Below are positions 56,914 through 64,000 of a stretch of DNA of 64,000 nucleotides, one piece after another. Numbering within the stretch: position 1 is the stretch's first letter; the number at the start of each line of letters is the position of its first letter. Where the stretch lies: positions 310,001-374,000 of the forward strand of contig NZ_JBGFSJ010000004.1 of NCBI RefSeq assembly GCF_041365695.1, given 5' to 3'. The notes beneath the pieces are model-generated. The model made no database searches. It was not told where the DNA came from and worked only from the letters and a program-made list of their open reading frames with translations. The stretch comes from Rhodosalinus sp041365695 (GTDB taxonomy: Bacteria > Pseudomonadota > Alphaproteobacteria > Rhodobacterales > Rhodobacteraceae). Position numbers and translations under genes: made by a program.

Positions 56914-57615
56914 TTATTCTTCGTTGTAGCGGTAGCCGATCCCGTAGAGCGTCTCGATCGCCGAGAACTCGGTATCCACCCCGCGCATCTTCTTGCGAAG
57001 CCGCTTGATGTGGCTGTCGATCGTGCGGTCATCCACATAGACCTGATCGTCGTAGGCCACGTCCATGAGCTGGTCGCGGCTCTTGACGAAGCCGGGCCGC
57101 TGGGCGAGCGCCTGCAGCAGCAGGAACTCGGTCACGGTGAGCGACACGTCGTTGCCCTTCCACGTCACGGCGTGGCGCAGCGGGTCCATCGTGAGGTTGC
57201 CGCGCACCATGACCTTGGTCTCTTCGGTGGTGCCCAGCACGTCGCCGGCCACCGCGTCCTGCCGGCGCAGAAGCGCGCGGATCCGCTCGACCAGCAGCCG
57301 CTGCGAGAAGGGTTTCTTTACGTAATCGTCCGCGCCCATGCGCAGGCCGAGCACCTCGTCGATCTCGTCGTCCTTCGAGGTCAGGAAGATGACCGGCATC
57401 GACGACTTCTGGCGAAGCCGCTGAAGCAGATCCATCCCGTCCATGCGCGGCATCTTGATGTCGAGGACCGCCATATCGGGCATCCGGCGGTTGAACGCCT
57501 CCAGCGCCGACTGGCCGTCGTTGTAGGTCTCGACCTCGAAACCCTCCGCCTCCAGCGTCATGGCGACCGACGTGAGAATGTTCCGGTCGTCATCGACCAG
57601 TGCGATCTTCGACAT
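56914..57615 (-). CDS. chvI: Response regulator ChvI
   Basis: 233 residues, OmpR/PhoB family. Receiver domain: MSKIALVDDDRNIL with acidic pocket Asp8-Asp10, phospho-acceptor Asp52 in VLDIKMPRMDG, Lys in TSKDD/KKPF. C-terminal winged helix: VSLTVTEFLLLQALAQRPGFVKSRDQLMDVAY, and DRTIDSHIKRLRKKMRGVD, ending GIGYRYNEE. The start is chosen at MSKIALVDDD, with the upstream frame poorly supported. It is divergent from pckA, 361 bases apart. Confidence 0.96.
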   Translation of the reverse strand: MSKIALVDDDRNILTSVAMTLEAEGFEVETYNDGQSALEAFNRRMPDMAVLDIKMPRMDGMDLLQRLRQKSSMPVIFLTSKDDEIDEVLGLRMGADDYVKKPFSQRLLVERIRALLRRQDAVAGDVLGTTEETKVMVRGNLTMDPLRHAVTWKGNDVSLTVTEFLLLQALAQRPGFVKSRDQLMDVAYDDQVYVDDRTIDSHIKRLRKKMRGVDTEFSAIETLYGIGYRYNEE

Positions 57616-57976
57616 GCCAGCTGTCCTTGTGCTGCTCTTGTGCTCTTCGAGTTTTTCCATGACCATGAGCTTCCTCCGCGTTTCGATCAATCCCACACAG
57701 CGATTCGGCTCGAGACTACGAGGCGATTGCGCCACAATTTGGTTAGCGGCGGCTGAATTGCGGCATTCCGTGGACAACGCCGCGACATTCGCCGGCGATG
57801 ATTGCGCTAACCACCCGCGTGGTTGCGCTAACTGAACCGGGTTCCCTGTTCACCTCTTGCGGGCGCGTGCTAAGGACGCGACACCAGCGGTGCCGGGCAG
57901 CCCTCCCCGGCCGGGCGCGTGGGCCCGGTAACGGAGATTGCGGCGCCGGTATCGCGGCGAAAAGGAGCGAGCCAAG
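57616..57976. promoter_or_regulatory. chvI-pckA divergent intergenic region with repeat/palindrome element
   Basis: 361 bases without a gene. At 57802-57832 two direct copies of TTGCGCTAAC (57802-57811 and 57823-57832, 21 bases apart start to start, two helical turns) are interleaved with an inverted repeat AACCAC/GTGGTT (57809-57824). A third degenerate TTGCGC copy and an inverted GGTTAGCGG lie at 57726-57749. The position suits an operator for chvI, pckA or both. The pckA ATG has AAAGGAGC nine bases upstream. Confidence 0.65.
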
Positions 57977-59575
57977 ATGACCATCGGACGGGTGAACCCG
58001 AACTTCCGCCTCGAGGACCAGGGCATCGCGAAGGCCGGCACTGTCCATTACAACCTTACCGAGCCGGCGCTGGTCGAAGAGGCGCTCAAGCGCGGCGAGG
58101 GTACGCTCGGCCGGGGCGGCGCGCTTCTGGTGACCACGGGCAAGTTCACCGGCCGTTCGCCCCGTGACAAGCACGTGGTCCGCACGCCGGACGTGGCCGA
58201 CCACATCTGGTGGGACAACAACGCCGAGATGTCGCCCGAGGGCTTCGACGCGCTTCACGCCGACATGCTGGCGCATCTCGAAGGGCGCGACCTCTTCGTG
58301 CAGGACCTCGTCGGCGGCGCCGACCCGGCCTACTCCATCGACGTTCGCGTGATCACCGAACTCGCATGGCACGGGCTTTTCATCCGCCACCTGCTGCGCC
58401 GGCCCGAGCGCGCGGCGCTCGACCGGTTCACCGCGGACTGCACGGTGATCAACGCGCCCTCCTTCCGCGCCGATCCCGAGCGTCACGGCTGCCGCTCGGA
58501 CACGGTGATCGCGATGAATTTCGAGAAGAAGATCATCCTGATCGGCGGCACGGAATATGCCGGCGAGAACAAGAAATCCGTCTTCACGCTGCTCAACTAC
58601 ATCCTTCCCGAGAAGGGCATCATGCCGATGCACTGCTCGGCCAATCACGCGCCGGGCAACCCGGTGGACACGGCGGTCTTCTTCGGGCTCTCGGGCACCG
58701 GCAAGACCACGCTCTCGGCCGACCCCGAGCGTGTGCTCATCGGCGACGACGAGCATGGCTGGTCCGACCGCGGCACCTTCAACTTCGAGGGCGGGTGCTA
58801 CGCCAAGACCATCAACCTGTCGCCCGAGGCCGAGCCCGAGATCTACGCCACCACGCGCAAGTTCGGCACCGTGATCGAGAACATGGTGTTCGATCCCGAA
58901 ACGCTCGAACTCGATTTCGACGACGACAGCCTGACCGCGAACATGCGCTGCGCCTACCCGCTGGACTACATTTCCAACGCCTCGGACACGGCGCTTGGCG
59001 GGCATCCCAAGAACGTCATCATGCTCACCTGCGACGCCTTCGGCGTGCTCCCGCCCATCGCGCGACTCTCGCCCGCGCAGGCGATGTATCACTTCCTGTC
59101 GGGCTTCACCTCCAAGGTCGCGGGCACCGAGCGCGGCGTGACCGAGCCGGAACCCACCTTCTCCACCTGTTTCGGCGCGCCCTTCATGCCGCGCCGCCCC
59201 GAGGTCTACGGCAACCTCCTGCGCGAGAAGATCGCCAAGCACGGCGCGACCTGCTGGCTCGTCAACACCGGCTGGACGGGCGGCGCCTATGGCACCGGAT
59301 CACGCATGCCGATCAAGGCGACCCGCGCGCTGCTTTCGGCGGCGCTCGACGGGTCGCTGTCGGAGGCGGAGTTCCGCAAGGATCCGAATTTCGGCTTCGA
59401 CGTGCCGGTCGATGTTCCCGGCGTGGCCGAAGTGCTGCTCGACCCGCGGCGCACCTGGGACGATCCGGACGCCTACGATGTGCAGGCCCGCAAGCTCGTG
59501 CAGATGTTCGCGGACAATTTCGAGAAGTATGTTCCCTACATCGACGAGGACGTGAAGGCGGCGGCCCTCGGCTGA
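57977..59575 (+). CDS. pckA: Phosphoenolpyruvate carboxykinase (ATP)
   Basis: 532 residues. Converts oxaloacetate + ATP to PEP for gluconeogenesis. Signature: ATP P-loop GLSGTGKTTLS (237-247), LIGDDEHGWSDRGTFNFEGGCYAK with the metal-binding Asp, TGKFTGRSPRDKHVV (substrate Arg) and NTGWTGGAYG. Length is normal for the ATP-type enzyme. Start at MTIGRVN with AAAGGAGC upstream. Divergent from chvI. Confidence 0.98.
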   Translation: MTIGRVNPNFRLEDQGIAKAGTVHYNLTEPALVEEALKRGEGTLGRGGALLVTTGKFTGRSPRDKHVVRTPDVADHIWWDNNAEMSPEGFDALHADMLAHLEGRDLFVQDLVGGADPAYSIDVRVITELAWHGLFIRHLLRRPERAALDRFTADCTVINAPSFRADPERHGCRSDTVIAMNFEKKIILIGGTEYAGENKKSVFTLLNYILPEKGIMPMHCSANHAPGNPVDTAVFFGLSGTGKTTLSADPERVLIGDDEHGWSDRGTFNFEGGCYAKTINLSPEAEPEIYATTRKFGTVIENMVFDPETLELDFDDDSLTANMRCAYPLDYISNASDTALGGHPKNVIMLTCDAFGVLPPIARLSPAQAMYHFLSGFTSKVAGTERGVTEPEPTFSTCFGAPFMPRRPEVYGNLLREKIAKHGATCWLVNTGWTGGAYGTGSRMPIKATRALLSAALDGSLSEAEFRKDPNFGFDVPVDVPGVAEVLLDPRRTWDDPDAYDVQARKLVQMFADNFEKYVPYIDEDVKAAALG

Positions 59576-59926
59576 ACCGCGCGACGCCCTGCCCCCGGGC
59601 AAGGCGCCTTCGTCGTGTGCTGCCGTCCCCCCGCCACGCGGGTAGGGCGCCATGCCTTCGGGGCGCGGCATCGGTCCGGCGCTTTCCATGCCCGTCCTGT
59701 GCCGCTGGCACCGGCCGTATGGCTTTCGTGGGCAGATGGATTAGCTCGAACCCCATCAACGCACGGCGCGGGGTCTGGCGCGTGCCGCCGGGACGGCCCC
59801 GTGACACTGCGCCGCAGCGAAACGGGGGCGCAACAATCGGTCGAAAGGCCGCAGGTACGGGCATTTTTATTGCGCTGCGCCTGCAAAACCACTAGGACAC
59901 CGCAACGCAGGACAAGGATGTGAATC
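59576..59926. other. 351-base region between pckA and mcd
   Basis: No convincing gene. The right third is somewhat AT-richer (GGCATTTTTATTGCG) and probably carries the mcd promoter. No repeat seen. Confidence 0.6.
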
Positions 59927-61615
59927 ATGGCCCATGACGGACAGGACCTGACCGCCGCACCGCAAGTTATCCTCCCCGGTCTCCTCGGACTGACGGCCGC
60001 GGCCGTGGCCCCGGCCGAGACGATCCTGAAAACGGCCACCGAGCGGCTGCGCGCCGAGGTGACGGAAGACGGCCGCGTGTCGGGCACGCTGGTGGAGCTG
60101 CACCAGACTGCCGCGCACGGCCTCGCATGGCTGGCGACTTACGTCGAATCGCTGCGCCAGATGCAGGCCTGGGCCGAGAAGCTGGACGCCGAAGGCCGCT
60201 TCGGCGAGACCGAGCAGCTGATCCTGCAGATCGCCTTCGGCGAATACCTCTGGCAGATCCAGGGCGGCATCCCCATGAGCCAGGGCGAGATCCTGCGGCT
60301 TCAGGACATCGGCCTCTCGCAGGAGGACATGCGCGCGCTGATGGCGCCCGAGGTCCTGACGCTCACCCGGGAGGGCAACACCCAGGCCGCGCGCACGCGC
60401 CTCGTGGAGCTCATGCAGGAGCGCGCCGCAGAGGCGACCGTGGGCGCCACGGGTCTCGACGAAGAGCTCGAGATGATCCGCGAGCAGTTCCGCCGCTACG
60501 CCGTGGACAAGATCGAGCCATACGCGCATGACTGGCACCTCAAGGATGAGCTCATCCCCATGGAGACGATCCGCGAGCTTGCCGAGATGGGCGTGTTCGG
60601 CCTCACGATCCCCGAGGAATATGGCGGGCTGGGCATGTCGAAGGCCTCCATGTGCGTCGTCTCCGAAGAGCTCTCGCGCGGCTATATCGGGGTGGGCTCC
60701 CTCGGCACCCGGTCGGAAATCGCGGCCGAACTCATCATCTGCGGCGGCACCGCCGAGCAGAAGGAAAGATGGCTTCCGGGGCTCGCCTCGGGCGAGGTTT
60801 TACCGACGGCCGTCTTCACCGAACCCAACACGGGCTCGGACCTCGGCGCGCTGCGCACCCGGGCGGTCAAGGATGAAAACGGCGACTACCTGGTCACGGG
60901 CAACAAGACGTGGATCACCCACGCCACGCGCACCCATGTCATGACGCTGCTCGCGCGCACCGATCCCGAGAGCACAGACCACCGCGGCCTGTCCATGTTC
61001 CTGGCCGAGAAGACGCCCGGCACCGACGAGAATCCGTTCCCGACCGACGGCATGACCGGCGGCGAGATCGAGGTTCTGGGCTACCGCGGCATGAAGGAGT
61101 ATGAACTCGGCTTCGACGGCTTCCGCGTGAAGGGAGAGAACCTGCTCGGCGGCAAGGAGGGCAAGGGCTTCAAGCAGCTCATGCAGACCTTCGAGAGCGC
61201 GCGCATCCAGACCGCCGCGCGCGCCGTTGGCGTGGCGCAGTCCGCGCTCGACGTGGCGATGCGCTACGCGCAGGATCGCAAGCAGTTCGGCAAGCCGCTC
61301 ATCGCCTTCCCGCGCGTCTCCGGCAAGCTCGCCATGATGGCGGTGGAGATCATGGTGGCGCGCCAGCTCACCTATTTCTCGGCCTTCGAGAAGGACGAGG
61401 AGCGGCGCTGCGACCTCGAGGCCGGCATGGCCAAGCTTCTGGGCGCGCGCGTTGCATGGGCCGCGGCCGACAACGGGCTCCAGATCCACGGCGGGAACGG
61501 CTTCGCGCTGGAATACGGGATCAGCCGCATCCTGTGCGACGCGCGCATCCTCAACATCTTCGAGGGCGCCGCGGAGATCCAGGCGCAGGTCATCGCGCGG
61601 CGGCTGCTCGGCTGA
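59927..61615 (+). CDS. mcd: (2S)-Methylsuccinyl-CoA dehydrogenase
   Basis: 562 residues. Acyl-CoA dehydrogenase fold with about 150 extra N-terminal residues (LTAAAVAPAETILKTATERLRAEVTEDGRVSGTLVELHQTAAHGLAWLATYVESL), the special feature of Mcd, the dehydrogenase of the ethylmalonyl-CoA pathway that makes mesaconyl-C1-CoA. ACAD features: TIPEEYGGLGMS, FTEPNTGSDLGALRT, NKTWITHATR, GAARIQTAARAVGVAQSALDVAMRYAQDRKQFGKP-like region, and the probable catalytic Glu546 in IFEGAAEIQ. It should hand electrons to ETF. The start ATG follows GACAAGGATGTGAATC with an AAGGA. Confidence 0.93.
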   Translation: MAHDGQDLTAAPQVILPGLLGLTAAAVAPAETILKTATERLRAEVTEDGRVSGTLVELHQTAAHGLAWLATYVESLRQMQAWAEKLDAEGRFGETEQLILQIAFGEYLWQIQGGIPMSQGEILRLQDIGLSQEDMRALMAPEVLTLTREGNTQAARTRLVELMQERAAEATVGATGLDEELEMIREQFRRYAVDKIEPYAHDWHLKDELIPMETIRELAEMGVFGLTIPEEYGGLGMSKASMCVVSEELSRGYIGVGSLGTRSEIAAELIICGGTAEQKERWLPGLASGEVLPTAVFTEPNTGSDLGALRTRAVKDENGDYLVTGNKTWITHATRTHVMTLLARTDPESTDHRGLSMFLAEKTPGTDENPFPTDGMTGGEIEVLGYRGMKEYELGFDGFRVKGENLLGGKEGKGFKQLMQTFESARIQTAARAVGVAQSALDVAMRYAQDRKQFGKPLIAFPRVSGKLAMMAVEIMVARQLTYFSAFEKDEERRCDLEAGMAKLLGARVAWAAADNGLQIHGGNGFALEYGISRILCDARILNIFEGAAEIQAQVIARRLLG

Positions 61616-61646
61616 GCCCCCGCACGGCCCCTTCAAGGGTCATCGC

Positions 61647-61680
61647 AAGGGCCGCCGCCCCGTCCGGGCCGGCGGCCTTT
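61647..61680 (+). terminator. Terminator behind mcd
   Basis: AAGGGCCGCCG, twelve-base loop, CGGCGGCCTTT (one G-T pair), then a short T-containing tail, 32 bases past the mcd stop and just before the convergent coiled-coil gene. Confidence 0.65.
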
Positions 61681-61687
61681 GCATGTT

Positions 61688-61975
61688 TCACGACCCCGAC
61701 CTGCCGTCGGCGCGCTCCACGGCCGAGGAGATGTCCTTCCACGCGCTCTCGAACCCAGCCTTCAGCTCGTCCCACGCGCCATCGCCGGCCGCCCGCATCC
61801 GGTCGAGCGTGGCGCGCGCCTCGTCCGCGCGTTCCTGCAAGGCGGCGACCCGGCGCTCGTAGTCTTCGCGGGCCTCCGCCTGGTCCTTCTCGGCCTTCTC
61901 CTTCAGCTCGTCGATCCGGCCATCGAGCCAGTCGAGCTGATCCTCGGCCCGCGTGATATAGGTGTTTCGATCCAT
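61688..61975 (-). CDS. Small coiled-coil protein (sll1863-like stress family)
   Basis: 95 residues, almost all helix-forming: DRNTYITRAEDQLDWLDGRIDELKEKAEKDQAEAREDYERRVAALQERADEARATLDRMRAAGDGAWDELKAGFESAWKDISSAVERA. Heptads of charged residues and the tail WDELKAGFESAWKDI look like the sll1863/stress-response coiled-coil family. No signal peptide. Function unknown. Confidence 0.8.
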   Translation of the reverse strand: MDRNTYITRAEDQLDWLDGRIDELKEKAEKDQAEAREDYERRVAALQERADEARATLDRMRAAGDGAWDELKAGFESAWKDISSAVERADGRSGS

Positions 61976-62087
61976 CTCCTGCCTCCCTCCAGCCGCGCGC
62001 CCGCCAGGGGTATGGCGGAACGCATCGGCTGCAGTGAACCACGCCGCCGCGCGCGGCGCCACGGCGAACCGGCGCCGGCGCGCAGGA

Positions 62088-62576
62088 TCATTGTGGTCCG
62101 GCACCCTCGGGCCGGTCGATACCGGGCAGCCACGGCTTGATATCGAGCACGGGTGTCCCGTCGAAGGCGTCGGTCGCGTCGATCTTCAGCACGCCCGTGT
62201 CCATGTCCAGCGACACGATCCGCACCAGCTGCATCGTCACCGGATTCGGCCGCACCGGCGAGCGAAGCGCGAAGGTGCCGCGCGGCCCGTCGGCATGGGC
62301 CGGCGCCTGCACGATGAGGTCGCGCCGCTTGGCCCCGAACCATGCCAGAAGCCAGATCCATTGATCCTCGGCGAGCCCGCGCAGCCCCGCGCGGTAAGGT
62401 GCGTCAAGTTCGATCCTTGCGTTGCCGCCGCCTCTCTCCCGCGCCTGACGCATGTTGCGCGGACAGTCGCCCGCGCGCCAGTCGGACCGGATGCGCCCGA
62501 TGAAGCAGAGCCCTGCCTCGGGTTCCGCGCCGGGCTCGAAGCCGAGCGCCACCTCGCCGGGGCGCGCGCCGCTCAT
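62088..62576 (-). CDS. TrmO/TsaA-family tRNA (adenine-N6) methyltransferase-like protein
   Basis: 162 residues. GLCFIGRIRSDWRAGDCPRNMRQARERGGGNARIELDAPYRAGLRGLAEDQWIWLLAWFGAKRRDLIVQAPAHADGPRGTFALRSPVRPNPVTMQLVRIVSLD matches the TsaA/TrmO beta-barrel: FIGRIRS, IELDAPYRAGLRGLAE, GTFALRSPVRPNPV, and DGTPVLDIKPWLP. E. coli TrmO adds the N6 methyl to t6A37 of tRNA. Overlaps the end of recO by four bases. Confidence 0.88.
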   Translation of the reverse strand: MSGARPGEVALGFEPGAEPEAGLCFIGRIRSDWRAGDCPRNMRQARERGGGNARIELDAPYRAGLRGLAEDQWIWLLAWFGAKRRDLIVQAPAHADGPRGTFALRSPVRPNPVTMQLVRIVSLDMDTGVLKIDATDAFDGTPVLDIKPWLPGIDRPEGAGPQ

Positions 62577-63307
62577 GCCCGCGCGCTTTCGCGGGCCAGC
62601 AGGTCGACGTAGCGCTGACGCGCCTGCGGCAGCGGCCGGTCTCCGAGCTGCGGCGCGAGATGGTGATGCAGGAAATGCCCCGTGGTGCCGAGCGCCTGCG
62701 CGATCTCGTCCTCCTCCGCCTCGCCCGCGCCGACGAGGCAGGGCGGCAGCGGCAGAAGGCGATCCGCCCAGTCTCCGGCCGCCGCGCGCGTCACCGCCCG
62801 ACCCGTGCGCGGGGAGACGTAGGCGAGCCCCTCGGTCGCGCCCGTCACGGCGCAGGCCGACAGGTCGAGGCCGAATCCCATCTCCTCGAGCAGCGCAAGC
62901 TCCCAGCGCAGGTAGGCGAGCGGCCAGAGCTCCGCCTCGGGCAGAAGGTCCATCAACGCGACGCTGCGGCGATAGAGAGCGGGGTGCGGGGCGCGCTCGG
63001 GCAGGCAGAAGGCCAGCAGCGCCGTGACCGCGGAAAGACCGGCGAGCGCCCGCCTGTCGCCAAGCGCGGTCGCCGCGCGGGAGCGCACGGGCTCCACCGT
63101 GAAGCTGCCGATATGCTCTTCCAGCCGGGCGCGCCACGCGAGGTCGAGCTGCGCGCCGGGCTGCAGGATCGGCGCGACGCGGCGCGAGGTGCCGCCGCGC
63201 ACGACGCCGGCGTGGCGGCCATGCGCCTCGGTGAAGACCTCGATGATCGCCGCGCTTTCGCCGTGCGGACGCACCGCCAGCAGAAGCCCTTCGTCACGCC
63301 ATTCCAT
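62573..63307 (-). CDS. recO: DNA repair protein RecO
   Basis: 244 residues. OB-fold N-domain MEWRDEGLLLAVRPHGESAAIIEVFTEAHGRHAGVVRGGTSRR (loads RecA with RecR), followed by a helical domain with LYRRSVALMDLLPEAELWPLAYLRWELALLEEMGFGLDLSACAVTG. The C-terminal ERVSPRTGRAV-like segment lacks the four-Cys zinc finger of the long RecO form. Start was chosen at MEWRDEG, the family N-terminus. Confidence 0.93.
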   Translation of the reverse strand: MEWRDEGLLLAVRPHGESAAIIEVFTEAHGRHAGVVRGGTSRRVAPILQPGAQLDLAWRARLEEHIGSFTVEPVRSRAATALGDRRALAGLSAVTALLAFCLPERAPHPALYRRSVALMDLLPEAELWPLAYLRWELALLEEMGFGLDLSACAVTGATEGLAYVSPRTGRAVTRAAAGDWADRLLPLPPCLVGAGEAEEDEIAQALGTTGHFLHHHLAPQLGDRPLPQARQRYVDLLARESARA

Positions 63308-63345
63308 GCCGCAACCCTGCCCCGCGGGGGCGGCGCTGTCCATCC

Positions 63346-63678
63346 TCAGCCGTCGAGCCCCGGCTCGTCCAGCAGGTGCCGGCCCGCGCGATCCTCGACC
63401 TCTATCACCCAGAGATCGGGATCGACGGCACGCTGGCGCGCGACGGCGGCGTCCACCTCCGGCTCCGGCCCCTCGGCCAGAACCTCCCAGCGCCGCGTTC
63501 CCGCCATCGGGTCGGAGAAGCGCGAGAAGACCCGCGCACGCCCGTCGAGCGTGGCGAGCTTCACCAGAACCGCGCCCGCCTGGGGGTCACCGCGCGCCGT
63601 GACATAGGCCGGCACCCCGGCGAGCGTCAGACGCCGCAGGTAGGCCTCCACCCAGAAGCGCGCGGTCAGCCGTTCCAT
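63346..63678 (-). CDS. DUF1491-family protein
   Basis: 110 residues. RLTARFWVEAYLRRLTLAGVPAYVTARGDPQAGAVLVKLATLDGRARVFSR and PDLWVIEVEDRAGRHLLDEPGLDG match the DUF1491 family, small alphaproteobacterial proteins encoded near recO and era. Function unknown. MRM start two codons earlier is possible; I prefer MERLTA. It lies 38 bases upstream of recO on the same strand. Confidence 0.8.
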   Translation of the reverse strand: MERLTARFWVEAYLRRLTLAGVPAYVTARGDPQAGAVLVKLATLDGRARVFSRFSDPMAGTRRWEVLAEGPEPEVDAAVARQRAVDPDLWVIEVEDRAGRHLLDEPGLDG

Positions 63679-63759
63679 GCGCATCGCCCCGCAACCCCGG
63701 CGCACCCTTGCCGCCGCGCGCCGCGCGTATAGCTTGCGGAACGAAAGGGAAGCTTCGTC

Positions 63760-63936
63760 ATGTCCAGTTCCGTGCCCTTCGTCGTCAAGGCGATCCTGAT
63801 CGCCGGTGCTGCCGTCAACCTCGCCGCCGTCGTTCTGGGTCTCGGCGGGCCATGGCCCGTCCTCCAGCTCGCAGCCAATCTGGCCATGCTGGGCGCCGCC
63901 GGCTGGCTCATCTGGCGCTGGATCGGCCGCTCCTAG
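63760..63936 (+). CDS. Tiny two-helix membrane protein
   Basis: 58 residues: helix about 7-27 (VVKAILIAGAAVNLAAVVLGL), turn GGPWP, helix about 34-54 (LAANLAMLGAAGWLIWRWI), end IGRS. AAAGGGAAG stands ten bases before the ATG. It lies between divergent genes on the minus strand and its last four bases overlap the stop of the era-like gene. I do not know a family. Confidence 0.6.
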   Translation: MSSSVPFVVKAILIAGAAVNLAAVVLGLGGPWPVLQLAANLAMLGAAGWLIWRWIGRS

Positions 63937-64000
63937 CCGCCGTCGCGGAAATCGAGACCCATCTGGTCGTAGCGCTCGGCCTCTTCCTGCCAGTTCTCGC
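63933..64000 (-). CDS. era: C-terminal end of an Era-like GTPase (runs off window)
   Basis: Only the last 21 residues are visible: ENWQEEAERYDQMGLDFRDGG. The pattern ENW...Y..MGLDF is the usual end of bacterial Era, the 16S rRNA-binding GTPase, and era-DUF1491-recO is a common order. The call rests on this short tail and context. Confidence 0.6.
   Translation of the reverse strand, partial: ENWQEEAERYDQMGLDFRDGG

Overview
The window is a high-GC chromosomal segment from an alphaproteobacterium, most likely of the Rhodobacterales (Rhodobacter/Roseobacter group). The evidence is the ribosomal superoperon order with adk behind secY, short Alphaproteobacteria-type HPr kinase beside ChvG/ChvI, a general amino-acid binding protein of the AapJ/BztA type, and (2S)-methylsuccinyl-CoA dehydrogenase of the ethylmalonyl-CoA pathway. 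No CRISPR array, insertion sequence, prophage or rRNA gene was seen. One tRNA gene (Trp) is present.

Layout. 1-4.9 kb (minus strand): the 5' part of an amino-acid binding protein gene, then a tightly overlapping set crcB-rluC-HAD-ATP12 preceded by rarA. 5.1-24 kb (minus strand): one continuous translation superoperon, read right to left as rpsL-rpsG-fusA-tuf-rpsJ-rplC-D-W-B-rpsS-rplV-rpsC-rplP-rpmC-rpsQ-rplN-X-E-rpsN-rpsH-rplF-R-rpsE-rpmD-rplO-secY-adk-rpsM-rpsK-rpoA-rplQ. It starts from a near-consensus promoter at 24205-24233 and has several strong hairpins between genes, two of them looking like intrinsic terminators. 24.3-26.0 kb: a rhamnosyltransferase-like gene and a DMT-family exporter, convergent and overlapping. 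26.2-38.6 kb (minus strand): tRNA-Trp-secE-nusG-rplK-rplA-rplJ-rplL-rpoB-rpoC, closed by an intrinsic terminator. 39.1-40.7 kb: a small secreted protein and a second tuf copy that is one base different from the first over the coding region.

40.8-50.1 kb: a lipoprotein, a cytochrome P450, parC, an SH3-domain protein, an SDR oxidoreductase, a small two-helix membrane protein, cobalamin adenosyltransferase, and etfBA. 50.1-53.0 kb: a DUF6473-type protein, 3-hydroxybutyryl-CoA dehydrogenase and a lysophospholipid acyltransferase. 53.1-57.6 kb (minus strand): chvI-chvG-hprK-rapZ-EIIA(Man)-HPr, a regulatory incomplete phosphotransferase system joined to a two-component system. 58-61.6 kb (plus strand): pckA and mcd. 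61.7-64 kb: a coiled-coil protein, a TrmO/TsaA-type tRNA methyltransferase, recO, a DUF1491-type gene, a tiny membrane protein and the 3' end of an era-like gene.

Metabolic theme of the right half (inference): 3-hydroxybutyryl-CoA dehydrogenase, methylsuccinyl-CoA dehydrogenase, its likely electron acceptor ETF, adenosylcobalamin synthesis for the B12-dependent mutases, and PEP carboxykinase all serve acetyl-CoA assimilation through the ethylmalonyl-CoA pathway and gluconeogenesis. The ChvI/PTS block next to pckA is a plausible regulator of that flux. The most noteworthy unexplained structures are non-coding: terminator-like hairpins inside the S10/spc operon, a four-unit alternating palindrome between rpoB and rpoC, and a repeat/palindrome element between chvI and pckA.
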